29,225 nt of DNA from Stramenopiles sp. TOSAG23-6 (Eukaryota > Sar): the NCBI GenBank assembly GCA_900128565.1, contig LT635973.1, positions 1 to 29,225 of the forward strand. The letters run 5' to 3'. Position 1 is the stretch's first letter; each line of letters starts with the position of its first letter. The position numbers and the translations under genes were made by a program. Positions 1 through 11,703 of the stretch are shown one piece after another. Under the pieces are notes generated by a model. The model saw nothing but the letters and a program-made list of their open reading frames with translations. It had not been told where the DNA came from and did not search any database.

Positions 1-85
1 AATATTTCAAAAAAAAAAACTAAAATTTGTTAGGTACAAAATTTCGTACGAAAAAAATTCGAATTTGAAAAAAAATAAAACATAC
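1..85 (-). repeat. Introner-type intron, CDPK intron 2 (clipped by window edge)
   Basis: Begins GTATGTTTTATTT after GTG TCT GAT. It contains CGTACGAAATTTTGTACCTAAC and a T-rich tract; the 3' end lies outside the window. Confidence 0.85.
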
Positions 86-1000
86 ATCAGACACTTGCTG
101 CCAAACGGGGGAATACATCGTATGTTTGCCATATCTTACCTTTTCCATTATCTGATCATCATCATCCCCATTAAATGGGGGATTGCCTGAAAGAAGCATA
201 TACGTAATAACCCCAATAGACCACAGGTCGCAAGCAGATGTATTGTGAAAAAATATATTTTTTTTTTCAAAAATATTCGTTAGGTATGAAATTTCCTATT
301 AAAAAAATGTAGGTTGAAAATTAAATTTTGACAACGTACAGGTATAGTTTCTTTCCAAAACTTCAGGGGCAATGTAATATGATGTACCAACTACTGAAAT
401 CATTTGAGTGCTTTTCATACAATCAACTTTCTTGGAAAAACCAAAATCAATCATCTTGAGTGGACTTCCAGGTTCATTGTTTGCATAGATAAAGTTCTCT
501 AGTTTGAGATCTCTATGAACCATATTTTTATTATGTATATAGTTTAGAGACATTAGCATTTGTAGCACAGTGCTTGCAGCAACAGCTTCTGTCATGCTAC
601 CACCACCATCTAGTAAACGATCAAAGAGTTCGCCACCAGTGCACAGTTCCATAACCAAATACATATTTTGACCCTTTTCTTCGAAGGCTTCATACAGACG
701 AGCCACGTTAGGATGGTCAGTTGAAGCTAACAATGTAATTTCGTCACGTATTTGTTGCAAGCCTGTCGCACTATTTGAACCGATACGCATAACCTTTAGA
801 GCAAACTTTTGTCCATCAGACCGTCTTGTAACGATCTTTACAGTGCCAGACACACCCTCACCAAGAAAGTCTTTGTTATCAATCCCAGCATACTTTTTAC
901 GAATCTCAGTGCAGTCGCAAATATGATACTTTACAAGATTTTCGCGCATTGTTTTAGACGAATGGTGTCCAATAGCAGACACTGATGCACAAATTCCCAT
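1..1000 (-). CDS. Calcium-dependent protein kinase-like Ser/Thr kinase (partial, C-terminal part beyond left edge)
   Basis: Exons read 1000-340 and 237-86, then the gene runs off the left edge inside an intron. The start at 1000 is preferred to an upstream in-frame ATG because it gives MGICAS, a typical N-myristoylation/palmitoylation start of CDPKs. Visible kinase features are the glycine loop GEGVSGTV, the ALKV lysine, HRDLKLENF, DFGFSKK and APEVL, then CDLWSIGVI and PPFNG of subdomains IX-X. It should phosphorylate Ser/Thr targets at membranes. Calmodulin-like EF-hands, which would prove a CDPK, would lie outside the window, so a CaMK-family kinase without EF-hands remains possible. It is divergently transcribed from the NDR kinase across about 310 bp. 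Both introns are introner-type. Confidence 0.85.
238..339 (-). repeat. Introner-type intron, CDPK intron 1 (GTACG...ATACAT)
   Basis: 102 nt. The join gives NYT-S-ACDLWSIGV, matching kinase subdomain IX without gap. There is no AG between the CTAAC motif and the exon, and the first AG downstream lies about 50 nt into conserved kinase sequence. Confidence 0.92.
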
Positions 1001-3677
<2,677 letters not shown>

Positions 3678-3786
3678 AATGTAATAAAAATAATTCAAAG
3701 TGTGTGACTACTATCTATTTATAAATTTCTTCATTCGACATAAATATTCTACATTTACCAAGAAAAATTAAAATCAAATAATTCGT

Positions 3787-4973
3787 TTATTGATATTTTT
3801 GCTTATTCTGTGTTTTCTTCTTCTTCGCCGTTTCATAAGGCCATTTAATATACATGAATAAACTAAGAAGTGTCAGCGGTAGTGCAATAATAAGTTCAAA
3901 CGTTAGAGGTATTGCGTACAAAGTACTCTGGACAACACATGTGATCATTATACCACAAATTATGGAATATGATTTCGTATATTGTGAACAAATATTTCAA
4001 ATATTTGAAAATGTTTTAGGTACGAAATTAGGTATTAAAAAAAAAAATTGAAATTCATTATGAAAACGTATATGACACCACCTAAATGTTTAATGACTTG
4101 ACCTATAATAACACCTCCTAATGCATTGGTAATAATTGGAATATATGAATACATTGTTAGTTGTGAAGTATCCAATATTGTTTCACCTCTCACAATTAAA
4201 CCAAATACTAAAACACATATACCTATTCCACATAACTCACATGTATACAAGTAAGCATTTCGGTTACCTGTACCCTGCATCGCTTTTTGTGATAGTGCTG
4301 ATGCAGTGCCTGACATGACTGCACTGGCCAGTGCTGGAAGAACTCCATAGTATAATGAATTAGGACGTAATCCATCCACATTATTTGCTTCCCCTTTCTC
4401 TTTTAAACATAGAAGAGTCCCTGAGATAAGTAGCATCACTAAAGCAAAACACTGGGTTAAAGATTGTCGCCTTCCAAGTACAAAATATAACATTATAGCC
4501 GTGAATAAAATTTTAGTCTGATTCAATAAATTGAAACTTAAAGAATCTAAGTTTTGATAACCTATTTGAATTGTAACATTTTGTACAGCATAAATTGACC
4601 CAGCGCCACCAGAAATAATTATTGCATCCGACAACTTCCACTGGGAAAGAATGAAACGCCCTTTAGCAGGATCCTCCAAAAGCAACATACTTATACCAAT
4701 GATAAATTTAAAAACTTCACAAAGTAAAACTAAAGTCGTCTTGTTTGCTTTGGCAGGAATAAAAAGACGAGTCAAAATAGGCTGCATACCAAACTGTATA
4801 GCAGCAAAAATAAGAAAAAAATAGCCGCGTGCCAAGTTTGGTCGACCATCGATTACACCTTGACCACTGACTTCTCGTACCACCTTTTTCCGCCCCAGCC
4901 TGCCACGCTGCTGTAACTTGACTGCCGCAACACCATCAAGCTCTTGCGACCCTGACACATCGACACGGCTCAT
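3787..4973 (-). CDS. Nucleotide-sugar transporter, SLC35A/UDP-galactose transporter type
   Basis: Two exons, 4973-4072 and 3976-3787, encoding 363 aa with about ten hydrophobic segments. Family signatures are the region KANKTTLVLLCEVFKFIIG and SLSFNLLNQTKILFTAIM, followed by LTQ, typical of Golgi CMP-sialate/UDP-galactose/UDP-GlcNAc transporters. It probably exchanges a cytosolic nucleotide sugar for nucleoside monophosphate across the Golgi membrane; the exact sugar cannot be read from sequence. A basic cytosolic N-terminus (about 45 aa) precedes the first helix. The C-terminus is a lysine-rich cytosolic tail (KKKKTQNKQKYQ). It converges on the NDR kinase gene, with 109 bp between stop codons. 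Confidence 0.9.
3977..4071 (-). repeat. Introner-type intron in nucleotide-sugar transporter (ATACG...ATATAC)
   Basis: 95 nt, 5' ATACGTTTTCATAATG, 3' CACAATATAC. Its branch-point region is CGTACCTAAAAC, a slight variant. The join preserves frame into the last two membrane helices. Confidence 0.82.
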
Positions 4974-5194
4974 CCTCCCTTTTCGTATCGCTTAAACGCG
5001 AATATTAATATTTGAAGAAATTAATTACGTAGGGTTGGGGTCAAAAAAATCTAAAAAAATTGATGGCTCGGGCTGCTGTCAAAATTTAGAAACATCAACA
5101 TCATCCGCATCATGTCCTTTTGTTTTAAATTTTTGTGAATGTGGTGTTTATGATTTGATCAACTCGGTATATTAATTGAATAGTACCCCTGATA

Positions 5195-6475
5195 ATGTGG
5201 ATACTATATGCACCGCTATATGCACTGATTTTGGCTACTGCAATTGGCTGTAAAAATGAAGATCTTGTTGCATGTTCTCTTAATGGAGTCTGTGTTTACG
5301 GCGTGTGCAAGTGTGATCCTGGTTGGAAAGGTACTTCTTGTTCGACACTAGTCGAAGGAAAGACTACACCCATCTGGCCACCTAAAGGAACAGAAGGGGC
5401 TGATCCTGAGTGCCCTGCTGCTGGTTGGGGTGCAGGTATTCTTCCACCTATCCCTAATGTCACTGATGATTTTCATTTATATGTCAATGTAAATTGTTTA
5501 AGTCCTGAAATGAAGTGCGCTCATTCAACGTATGCACAAGTCGTTCACGCACGTTCAGATTTTGCTAATGGTACGTATGTTTTTTCGGACATAGCGATTC
5601 CACCGAGCACACAGAATCCAGCGATAGTTTGGAATCCATTCTCGAAGCTTTTTCATATATTTTACTGGGAAATGTGTCTCGGTGGACGTCCTCACTGTCC
5701 ACAAATTCGAAAATCAGAATGTACTGGAAGAGTTCACAAAGCCAATAATGGTTCATTCGCACAGGTCGAAAGACGACGTTTGTTGTTTCCTGAAGCTCAA
5801 GTTGCAAACAAAAAACAATGTATTCAAGAAATCGGCCATGAAGATAAAACTTGCACCAAACCTGGCAAGGATTATTGTGGACTTCCTGCAATAATGTCTT
5901 CTGAGTCACCATATGGCCCTTGGAATCGAACTTTTCCTGTCGTAAATTCTCATTCTCCAACGATTGCCGTAGGTGTATTTAACCCAGCCCCATTAATCCT
6001 AAAGAATGGAACAGTTGTGATGTCATTTCGTGCCAATCCTCCAAACGGGAAACCTGCTGGTGAAGTACTCATGGTGACAACTGCAAACAGCTGGGAAGGA
6101 CCCTACAATGTTATTGCAAGTAATATTACCAACCCTTTAAAAAGTGACCACAGACTGGAGGACCCTGATTTTTTTAAGAACGAACGTGGCTTCCATATGC
6201 TAAGTCATCAATATAATGGAACATATTCTAGCGGAATCCACATGTTTTCTGCAGATGCTCATACATGGCATGTAAGTGATGAACCTGCATATATAGATTA
6301 TGTCAATTTCGTGAATGGTACTTCGAAGTGGGTCGGTACAAGAGAAAGGCCACGTTTGGTTACGGATGAAAAAGGGAAGCCTGAATGGCTAATAACTGGT
6401 GTCGAAGTAGGCAAGAAATCCAATTCTTTTCCAAACTGCTATTCTGAGACAGTACTTACGAAGATCAAGGGTTGA
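5195..6475 (+). CDS. Secreted EGF-like / five-bladed beta-propeller (GH43-like) protein
   Basis: Single exon, 426 aa. An N-terminal signal peptide (about residues 1-19) is followed by an EGF-like module with six cysteines in the stretch CKNEDLVAC to CDPGWKGTSC. The remainder resembles the five-bladed propeller of GH43/GH32-type glycosidases: repeated aromatic and acidic blades such as NPAIVWNP, GPWNRTF, NPAPLILKNGTVV and LEDPDFF, and a final RERPRL. Several N-glycosylation sequons (NGT, NGS, NVT) support secretion. Probably a cell-surface glycan-binding or glycan-cleaving protein; catalytic residues cannot be assigned with certainty. No intron is needed. A fragment of its coding sequence recurs just after the stop. 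Confidence 0.8.
   Translation: MWILYAPLYALILATAIGCKNEDLVACSLNGVCVYGVCKCDPGWKGTSCSTLVEGKTTPIWPPKGTEGADPECPAAGWGAGILPPIPNVTDDFHLYVNVNCLSPEMKCAHSTYAQVVHARSDFANGTYVFSDIAIPPSTQNPAIVWNPFSKLFHIFYWEMCLGGRPHCPQIRKSECTGRVHKANNGSFAQVERRRLLFPEAQVANKKQCIQEIGHEDKTCTKPGKDYCGLPAIMSSESPYGPWNRTFPVVNSHSPTIAVGVFNPAPLILKNGTVVMSFRANPPNGKPAGEVLMVTTANSWEGPYNVIASNITNPLKSDHRLEDPDFFKNERGFHMLSHQYNGTYSSGIHMFSADAHTWHVSDEPAYIDYVNFVNGTSKWVGTRERPRLVTDEKGKPEWLITGVEVGKKSNSFPNCYSETVLTKIKG
6089..6120 (+). repeat. Coding segment that recurs in the 3' flank (copy 1)
   Basis: AGCTGGGAAGGACCCTAC followed by ANTGTTATT-like sequence. The same 18 bases occur at 6542-6559. Confidence 0.7.
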
Positions 6476-6935
6476 TGTACTTGAAATAGCATGATTAAAA
6501 AAGAGTTAATAATAATTATTTTGAATCTCAACAGATTAAATAGCTGGGAAGGACCCTACGATATTATGTCCTGAGTTTTGTAATTTCGAAATAATAAATC
6601 ATAATATTATTAGCTAGGCTACTGTTTTTATTATTTTTTATAATGAAAGTGTTTTTTTTTTTAAATTTTTGGAAAATTCTTGATAAGTACTATGTAGACG
6701 TAGACGCAGATTTTGGACAAAAAATTTCGAACAAACCTGTTTTTGTAGCCGCTAGTATTTTTTCAGAGCGTTTCATATTCTTTCATATGAACACACCTTC
6801 TCTAACACACACTTGACAAGTAGACACAGTGGTATAAAATAAAATATAGTTTCACTGAGTCAAAAGAAAAACAGATATTGAGTACGTAGTCTCCGTTATC
6901 CGTGCTAGAAACCATTCAAAATTTTATAGTAGAGT
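6476..6935. other. Intergenic region with a duplicated coding fragment
   Basis: 460 bp between the EGF/propeller gene and the PP1 gene. Bases 6542-6567 copy a fragment of the preceding gene (18 exact matches plus a diverged tail). The rest is AT-rich with poly-T; nothing else is recognisable. Confidence 0.6.
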
Positions 6936-7946
6936 ATGGCATCGCTTGAAGATGTGTATCCAAAGCCTATTGATCAGTTGATAGATCCACTTATAGAAGA
7001 ACTTTTAGCTGTAAAGAATTCCAAAATTGGTACTCTGGTCAAGGTTGATGGTGAAAAAATAGCTGCTGTAGTAATGCTCGCGCGAGATATTTTTATGTCC
7101 CAACCGATGTTGTTAACAATGGATGCTCCTATAAATGTATGTGGCGATACACATGGACAATATTATGACTTATTGCGCCTTTTTGAAATCGGTGGTTTCC
7201 CCCCTGATTCTAACTATCTATTCTTAGGCGACTATGTCGATCGTTCAAATCAGAGCATAGAAACGATGCTTTTACTTTTATGTTACAAATGTAAATACCC
7301 CGAAAAAGTATGGCTTCTTAGAGGTAATCACGAATGCGCATCAATAAACAGAATTTATGGTTTCTATGATGAGTGTAAGAGACGGTATAGTGTTAGACTT
7401 TGGAGAACTTTCGTTGACTGCTTCAATTGTATGCCTGTAGCAGCTCTACTAGCTGAACGCGTACTTTGCATGCACGGAGGTTTATCACCAGAATTATTAG
7501 AGCTAGAAAAAATTAATAGCATTAAACGACCGTGTGACATTCCTGATTTTGGTTTACTCTGCGATTTGTTATGGTCTGACCCTGATCCAGATATACAAGG
7601 TTGGGGGATGAACGACCGTGGCGTTTCCTATACGTTTGGTTCTGACGTCACAATAAAATTTTGTAACAAACACGATTTAGATCTTATATGTAGAGCACAC
7701 CAAGTTATTGAGGATGGTTATGAATTTCAAGCAAATCGGCATTTAATTACACTTTTTTCAGCACCTAATTATTGTGGAGAGTTTGATAATGCAGGTGGAA
7801 TGTAGGTTTTCATAATGAATTTCAAATGTATTTTTTTCATACGAAATTTTGTACCTAACACTTTTTTGTGGTATATTTTTTCACATTACATGATGATTAT
7901 GCGTGAAAATCTGATGTGTTCATTTGAAGTGCTGAAAGCAGTTTGA
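6936..7946 (+). CDS. PP1-type Ser/Thr protein phosphatase catalytic subunit
   Basis: Two exons, 6936-7801 and 7892-7946, encoding 306 aa. All metal and phosphate ligands of PPP phosphatases are visible: [30 protein letters not shown] and the end motif [14 protein letters not shown]. After splicing it continues [12 protein letters not shown], the same length as in human PP1 (AMMSVDETLMCSF). Oddities are GDTHG for GDIHG, DRSNQS where PP1 has DRGKQS, and a very short tail with no RVxF-regulated extension. It is likely active against phosphoserine/phosphothreonine, but divergent from textbook PP1. Confidence 0.93.
7802..7891 (+). repeat. Introner-type intron in PP1 gene (GTAGG...TTACAT)
   Basis: 90 nt. 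Core CATACGAAATTTTGTACCTAAC; 3' end TTTTTTCACATTACAT. No AG lies between the branch motif and the exon, and the first exon AG would delete the conserved MRENLMCSF segment. This is one of the clearest cases of a non-AG 3' end. Confidence 0.94.
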
Positions 7947-8284
7947 AAGATTTTATTAAAATCAATAAAGACTCAAACGTATTCATTCACACCTACTCTC
8001 TCTCAATTTTAACTTTTTGCTTAATTTTATTGGTCAAAAATGATTTGAAAATCATATACGACAAAACATGCACAAAACATCATTCTTTCTTTGACTCGTT
8101 TTTTTTAGAACCCTAACCCTAGCTACTGGCAATTTAAGCGCGCTCAGGGAGTCATGCATCATGAATTTTTTTATTCCTTGGTGTAGTGCGACACATATAC
8201 TTCGCGTTCTTCTTCTCGATTTACACACCCATTAATAAGCTTGTCGTGCATGAATAGTTATATATAATTGTAGAATACGTAGTT
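7947..8284. promoter_or_regulatory. Upstream region of cyclin L gene with telomere-like box
   Basis: 338 bp without a supported gene. It holds AACCCTAACCCTAG (8109-8122), about 165 bp before the cyclin L start, and a poly-T tract. Promoter role inferred from position. Confidence 0.4.
8111..8122. repeat. Interstitial telomere-like motif (CCCTAACCCTAG)
   Basis: Two tandem CCCTA(A/G) units in the cyclin L upstream region. Confidence 0.8.
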
Positions 8285-9481
8285 ATGTCTTTGGCGAATG
8301 ATCCAACCTTAAAGTTAGATGAACTTTTGCTTCCATTAGAAGTATTGAATTCTTCTCCGTCTTCAAAAGATGAGATAGCAGTAGAAACTGAAACTAAGCA
8401 CCGCGCGTTTTGTTGCGAGCTTATTCAAGAGGCTGGTATTTTACTACGAATGCCACAGGTTGTAATGGCAACAGGTCAAACTTTAGCTCAACGCTTTTAT
8501 TACCGACAAAGTCTTTTGAAATTTGATGCTCTTGAGGTTGCGATGGGTTCACTGTTTCTCGCTGCGAAAATTGAAGAAAAAGCACGTCGGTTTCTTCTAC
8601 GACAACTTCTAAAAGTCTTCAACTGGATGTATTATCATAGAAAAAATCTACCACAACAACAGATGGAATTGGGAGGTATGCGGTACACAAAGTGGAAAAA
8701 TGCTGTTTTGAAGACTGAGAGATATATCTTGAAAGACTTAGGTTTCTCACTCTATACTATAATGGAACATCCTCACAAATTTATTTTGTACTATGTCAAG
8801 TGTCTTGATGGTAGCCACGAACTTGCCCAAAAGGCATGGAACTATTTAAATGATAGTCTTCGATTTGATTTTTGCGTGCGATATCGCGCACAAGTCATTG
8901 CATGTGCCGCAATATTTCTTGCTGCACGTTTTCTCCAGCAAAAACTTCCTCTTGACCCTCCTTGGTACAAGTTATTTGACGCCAGTGAAAGCGATATTAT
9001 TGCTATAAGCAATAAATTATTAGCATCGTTTAGCTACGAAAATAAATCTTCTACTACTGATTTATCAAAAAAAAATCTAAATTCTCAGAGATGGATCATT
9101 AGTCTTAAAACAAATACCAGTGTCTCATTAGCCAATGTCGGTGCTACTAAACGTCAGAATGAACGCAGATACGAACCAAATAAAGCTATTGTTTTAGACA
9201 TGCCCAAACCATACAACCCAAATACAATGAGAACTACAAAACAAAGTGACACATCATCCATGGTAGCAGCAAAAGCAGCTGCTGCAAGAATTGCTGCAAA
9301 GCAGATTAATTTAAATTTAAGTAAATATGTTAGTGACAGCAATTCTCGTGATGATTCTAAATCTAATGATAGGGACACGGCAATTCGTTCCCAAAGTAGT
9401 AATAGTAATACCTCTCATAAACGATATAGTTCGACTTCCGGAAGGCATTCTCGGAAACGTGGAAAATATGAAGAACCCTAA
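8285..9481 (+). CDS. Cyclin L (transcription/splicing-associated cyclin)
   Basis: Single exon, 398 aa. Two cyclin boxes span about residues 35-260. They include MPQVVMATGQTLAQRFYY, LAAKIEEKARR, KWKNAVLKTERYILKDLGF, EHPHKFILYYV, WNYLNDSLR and ACAAIFLAARFL, all close to metazoan cyclin L and diagnostic of this subfamily. The C-terminus is Ser/Arg/Asn-rich (KRYSSTSGRHSRKRGKYEEP), the counterpart of the RS tail. Known family role: partner of CDK11-type kinases in pre-mRNA splicing and transcription, which is pertinent in a genome with such unusual introns. The stop codon lies within AACCCTAACC. The gene itself has no intron. Confidence 0.93.
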   Translation: MSLANDPTLKLDELLLPLEVLNSSPSSKDEIAVETETKHRAFCCELIQEAGILLRMPQVVMATGQTLAQRFYYRQSLLKFDALEVAMGSLFLAAKIEEKARRFLLRQLLKVFNWMYYHRKNLPQQQMELGGMRYTKWKNAVLKTERYILKDLGFSLYTIMEHPHKFILYYVKCLDGSHELAQKAWNYLNDSLRFDFCVRYRAQVIACAAIFLAARFLQQKLPLDPPWYKLFDASESDIIAISNKLLASFSYENKSSTTDLSKKNLNSQRWIISLKTNTSVSLANVGATKRQNERRYEPNKAIVLDMPKPYNPNTMRTTKQSDTSSMVAAKAAAARIAAKQINLNLSKYVSDSNSRDDSKSNDRDTAIRSQSSNSNTSHKRYSSTSGRHSRKRGKYEEP

Positions 9482-9652
9482 CCTAATCCTGAAATTAAAA
9501 CAAAAAAAATTCAAAAAATGAATCTTTTAACGAAAGCTGAAAGGTAGAAGTAGATCAAGATCGAGAGAGTAATGCAATTGTTATTCAACGGATTTCTATT
9601 ATAAAGACCGAGTGTTAAGTAGTTTAGTGTTATAATATTACTGTTTAATAAA

Positions 9653-9669
9653 TCTCTCTCTCTCTCTCT
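9653..9669. repeat. TC microsatellite
   Basis: Uninterrupted TC dinucleotide run. Confidence 0.85.
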
Positions 9670-9716
9670 TGTCTTTCTCTCATTTCGTAATAATTAATAC
9701 CTTTTTGTGGTTCAAA

Positions 9717-9728
9717 CCCTAACCCTAG
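9717..9728. repeat. Interstitial telomere-like motif (CCCTAACCCTAG)
   Basis: Two tandem units, upstream of the RING1-like gene. Same twelve bases as at 8111. Confidence 0.8.
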
Positions 9729-9993
9729 TACGTACTAAGGCTTGTACTATAGTCGACGGTCACTCGTCGCGATTTTTCTTCCGCTCCCTCCTCACACATG
9801 ATTACGTAATGTACCAATGATAAGGACATAAGGCGCACATAAGGCTAACATAGGACTAATATACGGATACCGCGACACATCGCGTCATCATCTTATTATC
9901 TACACTCACCAAAAGACAGTTTCACTTTGCGATAGTTAGCAACTAAAACATTTCGTTGTAAAAGAAGGCAAAAAATCCACATATTGCTGTATA

Positions 9994-11289
9994 ATGTTAG
10001 AATCAAATCCAGAGAAATCAGATGAGGAGATTAATCAAAATGATGTAACCGAGAAAAAAAAGGAGAGTGTTTTACTGAAAGAACTTGTTCCGTTTGTTGA
10101 TACATCTGGTATAAAGATAGCGAAATCGGGAGAGATAAATACTTCTAGCAGTTGGGAAGAGTTTGAAGTAATTAACGGTCTTACTTTGTATGATATATAC
10201 CGTCAACCCCGTGCTGCACATTTCGCCTCAGATAAAAGTGACTCGGCTAGAACAAAGACAATTCCTACTCAGACGTTAAATACAGACCTTGTGTGCCCCA
10301 TTTGTCTTGGTATGCTTCATGAAACAATGATTGTGATGGAGTGTCTTCATCGTTTTTGTAGTGAGTGTATTCAAAAATGTCTCAGACTTGGTCGTAAAGA
10401 ATGCCCAGCTTGCCGTACTCATGTCCCTTCGCGTCGGTCTCTACGCCGTGACTACAATTTTGATGAAATGATTGCAAAGATTTATCCAAATTTAGAGGAG
10501 TTTGAACGACAGGAGGAAACATTTATTGCAGAAATAAACCGTACGCATAACGTTAGAAATGCTTTCACAGAATCATGCCGGCAAGGGATGGAAGCACAGA
10601 CCCAAGCTAGACGTGCTCATCGAAACTGTTATAATAAAGTTGATAAAAAATCTAGGAAAGAAAAAACTAAGGCAAGTTTAAAATCTACTAATCGAGGGAC
10701 AAAACGTATCAAACGAACTGTCCGCAAGTACAAGAACAAATCAAAAAGATATATGGATAGTGATATTTTAGATTCAGATGAAGAGACTGAAGAATTTCCG
10801 GATGGTGCATATCATGGAAAAAGTACAACTGGATTGAGTCAACGAAGAGCTATACAAAATAGAAAGAGACGTAAAACGAAGAAAATAGTAAAGAATATGA
10901 ATGTGGGTAAACAAAAGGAAGACACTTTTGCTGCTCGTGATGAAATACAAAAAAATCAGGTATGGTTTCTGTTATTACCTCATCCTGTCAACCCAAATTT
11001 ACCCAACCTTGAAGCTTCGTACCTACGGACTTCGTATGATATGAAAATTCATCATATAAAAAGGTATTTATCACTCAAGCTACGTGAACATATTGGTGTG
11101 TTTGATATACTGGTTACAAATAGTGCCGTCAGTAGTGTCCGTTTAGGTAATAGCGTCTCTATCAACGACGTGTCTGAAAATTTCTGGTCTCATGATACTG
11201 ATTTAGTATTACACTATAAGATGGAAAGTCCTTCCATTCGATCTGCTAGAAGATGGTATGAGCTTGAAGAGAATAAAATGATATGCTAG
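9994..11289 (+). CDS. RING1/RNF2-like Polycomb-type E3 ubiquitin ligase
   Basis: Single exon, 431 aa. A C3HC4 RING finger at residues about 101-142 (CPICLGML, CLHRFCSECI, CPACRTHVPSRRSLR) is followed by NFDEMIAKIYP, the extension typical of RING1B. A basic, low-complexity linker (NLS-like KRIKRTVRKYKNK) leads to a C-terminal RAWUL (ubiquitin-like) domain beginning VWFLLLPHP and including YLRTSYDMKIHHIKRYLSLKL. This is the RING1 architecture, which ubiquitinates histone H2A in PRC1-like complexes. GTATGG at the RAWUL start resembles a donor site, but the reading is continuous through it. The stop codon was created or preserved within a 3' tandem duplication. Confidence 0.9.
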   Translation: MLESNPEKSDEEINQNDVTEKKKESVLLKELVPFVDTSGIKIAKSGEINTSSSWEEFEVINGLTLYDIYRQPRAAHFASDKSDSARTKTIPTQTLNTDLVCPICLGMLHETMIVMECLHRFCSECIQKCLRLGRKECPACRTHVPSRRSLRRDYNFDEMIAKIYPNLEEFERQEETFIAEINRTHNVRNAFTESCRQGMEAQTQARRAHRNCYNKVDKKSRKEKTKASLKSTNRGTKRIKRTVRKYKNKSKRYMDSDILDSDEETEEFPDGAYHGKSTTGLSQRRAIQNRKRRKTKKIVKNMNVGKQKEDTFAARDEIQKNQVWFLLLPHPVNPNLPNLEASYLRTSYDMKIHHIKRYLSLKLREHIGVFDILVTNSAVSSVRLGNSVSINDVSENFWSHDTDLVLHYKMESPSIRSARRWYELEENKMIC

Positions 11290-11322
11290 AAGATGGTACG
11301 AGCTCGAAGAGAATAAAATGTG
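11242..11322 (+). repeat. Short tandem duplication across the RING1-like stop codon
   Basis: TGCTAGAAGATGGTATGAGC and the following GAAGAGAATAAAATG recur immediately downstream with few substitutions (period about 41 bp). In the first copy the frame reads ARRWYELEENKM; in the second copy the same TAG is in frame and stops translation at 11287-11289. Confidence 0.85.
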
Positions 11323-11703
11323 ATTTTTATTTATTAGTCCTCTTTTTATAATATTAATATAGACAGATTAGGGTTAGCGTTAGGGTTATTAATAATTTAA
11401 CAAAATCCTAGGACTATCATTGATTGACCTAAAAGGCCACAGTTCTATTGCTCTCTAGATACGTGCAGGACATAATCGGATCACATCGCTTGGTGTTACA
11501 ACACGAGATTCATCAAGTGGAGCAGTCTGTATTTTATTCAAACCGTTCAACTTCTCAAAACTAATATTTATATTTATATGAATCTTTTATATTTTTGTTT
11601 TGCATTTCAATTACAATATGAGTTTTTGCACGTGCACATTTCGTACCATAAAATTGTAGCTAAGTAATTATTCTATCCCAATGACTGTATTTAGTACAAA
11701 CGC
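11290..11703. other. Intergenic region between convergent genes, with an orphan coding-like stretch
   Basis: 414 bp. Contains a telomere-like motif (11368-11388). On the minus strand, about 11450-11580 reads as a 40-codon open stretch with protein-like composition ending APLDESRVVTPSDVIRLCPA then RI and stop. No start or splice acceptor is evident. It could be an exon remnant or chance. Confidence 0.3.
11368..11388. repeat. Interstitial telomere-like motif (TTAGGG TTAGCG TTAGGG TTA)
   Basis: Three consecutive hexamers with one substitution, between two gene 3' ends. Confidence 0.8.

Larger units (their letters stand above)
9482..9993. promoter_or_regulatory. Intergenic region: cyclin L 3' flank and RING1-like promoter
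   Basis: 512 bp without a supported gene. Contains a (TC)n tract (9653-9669), the tandem motif CCCTAACCCTAG (9717-9728) about 270 bp before the next start, and a pyrimidine-rich segment. Promoter role inferred. Confidence 0.4.

Noticed and set aside
7808-7891. TGTA...TACA as the definite intron ends
   Set aside because: In most genes it gives the same or an equally in-frame product as the GT...ACAT register, but in SMARCD it creates a stop, so GT...ACAT is used throughout.
10958-10975. Donor site GTATGG in the RING1-like gene
   Set aside because: The reading continues directly into the conserved RAWUL sequence VWFLLLPHP, so no intron is needed.
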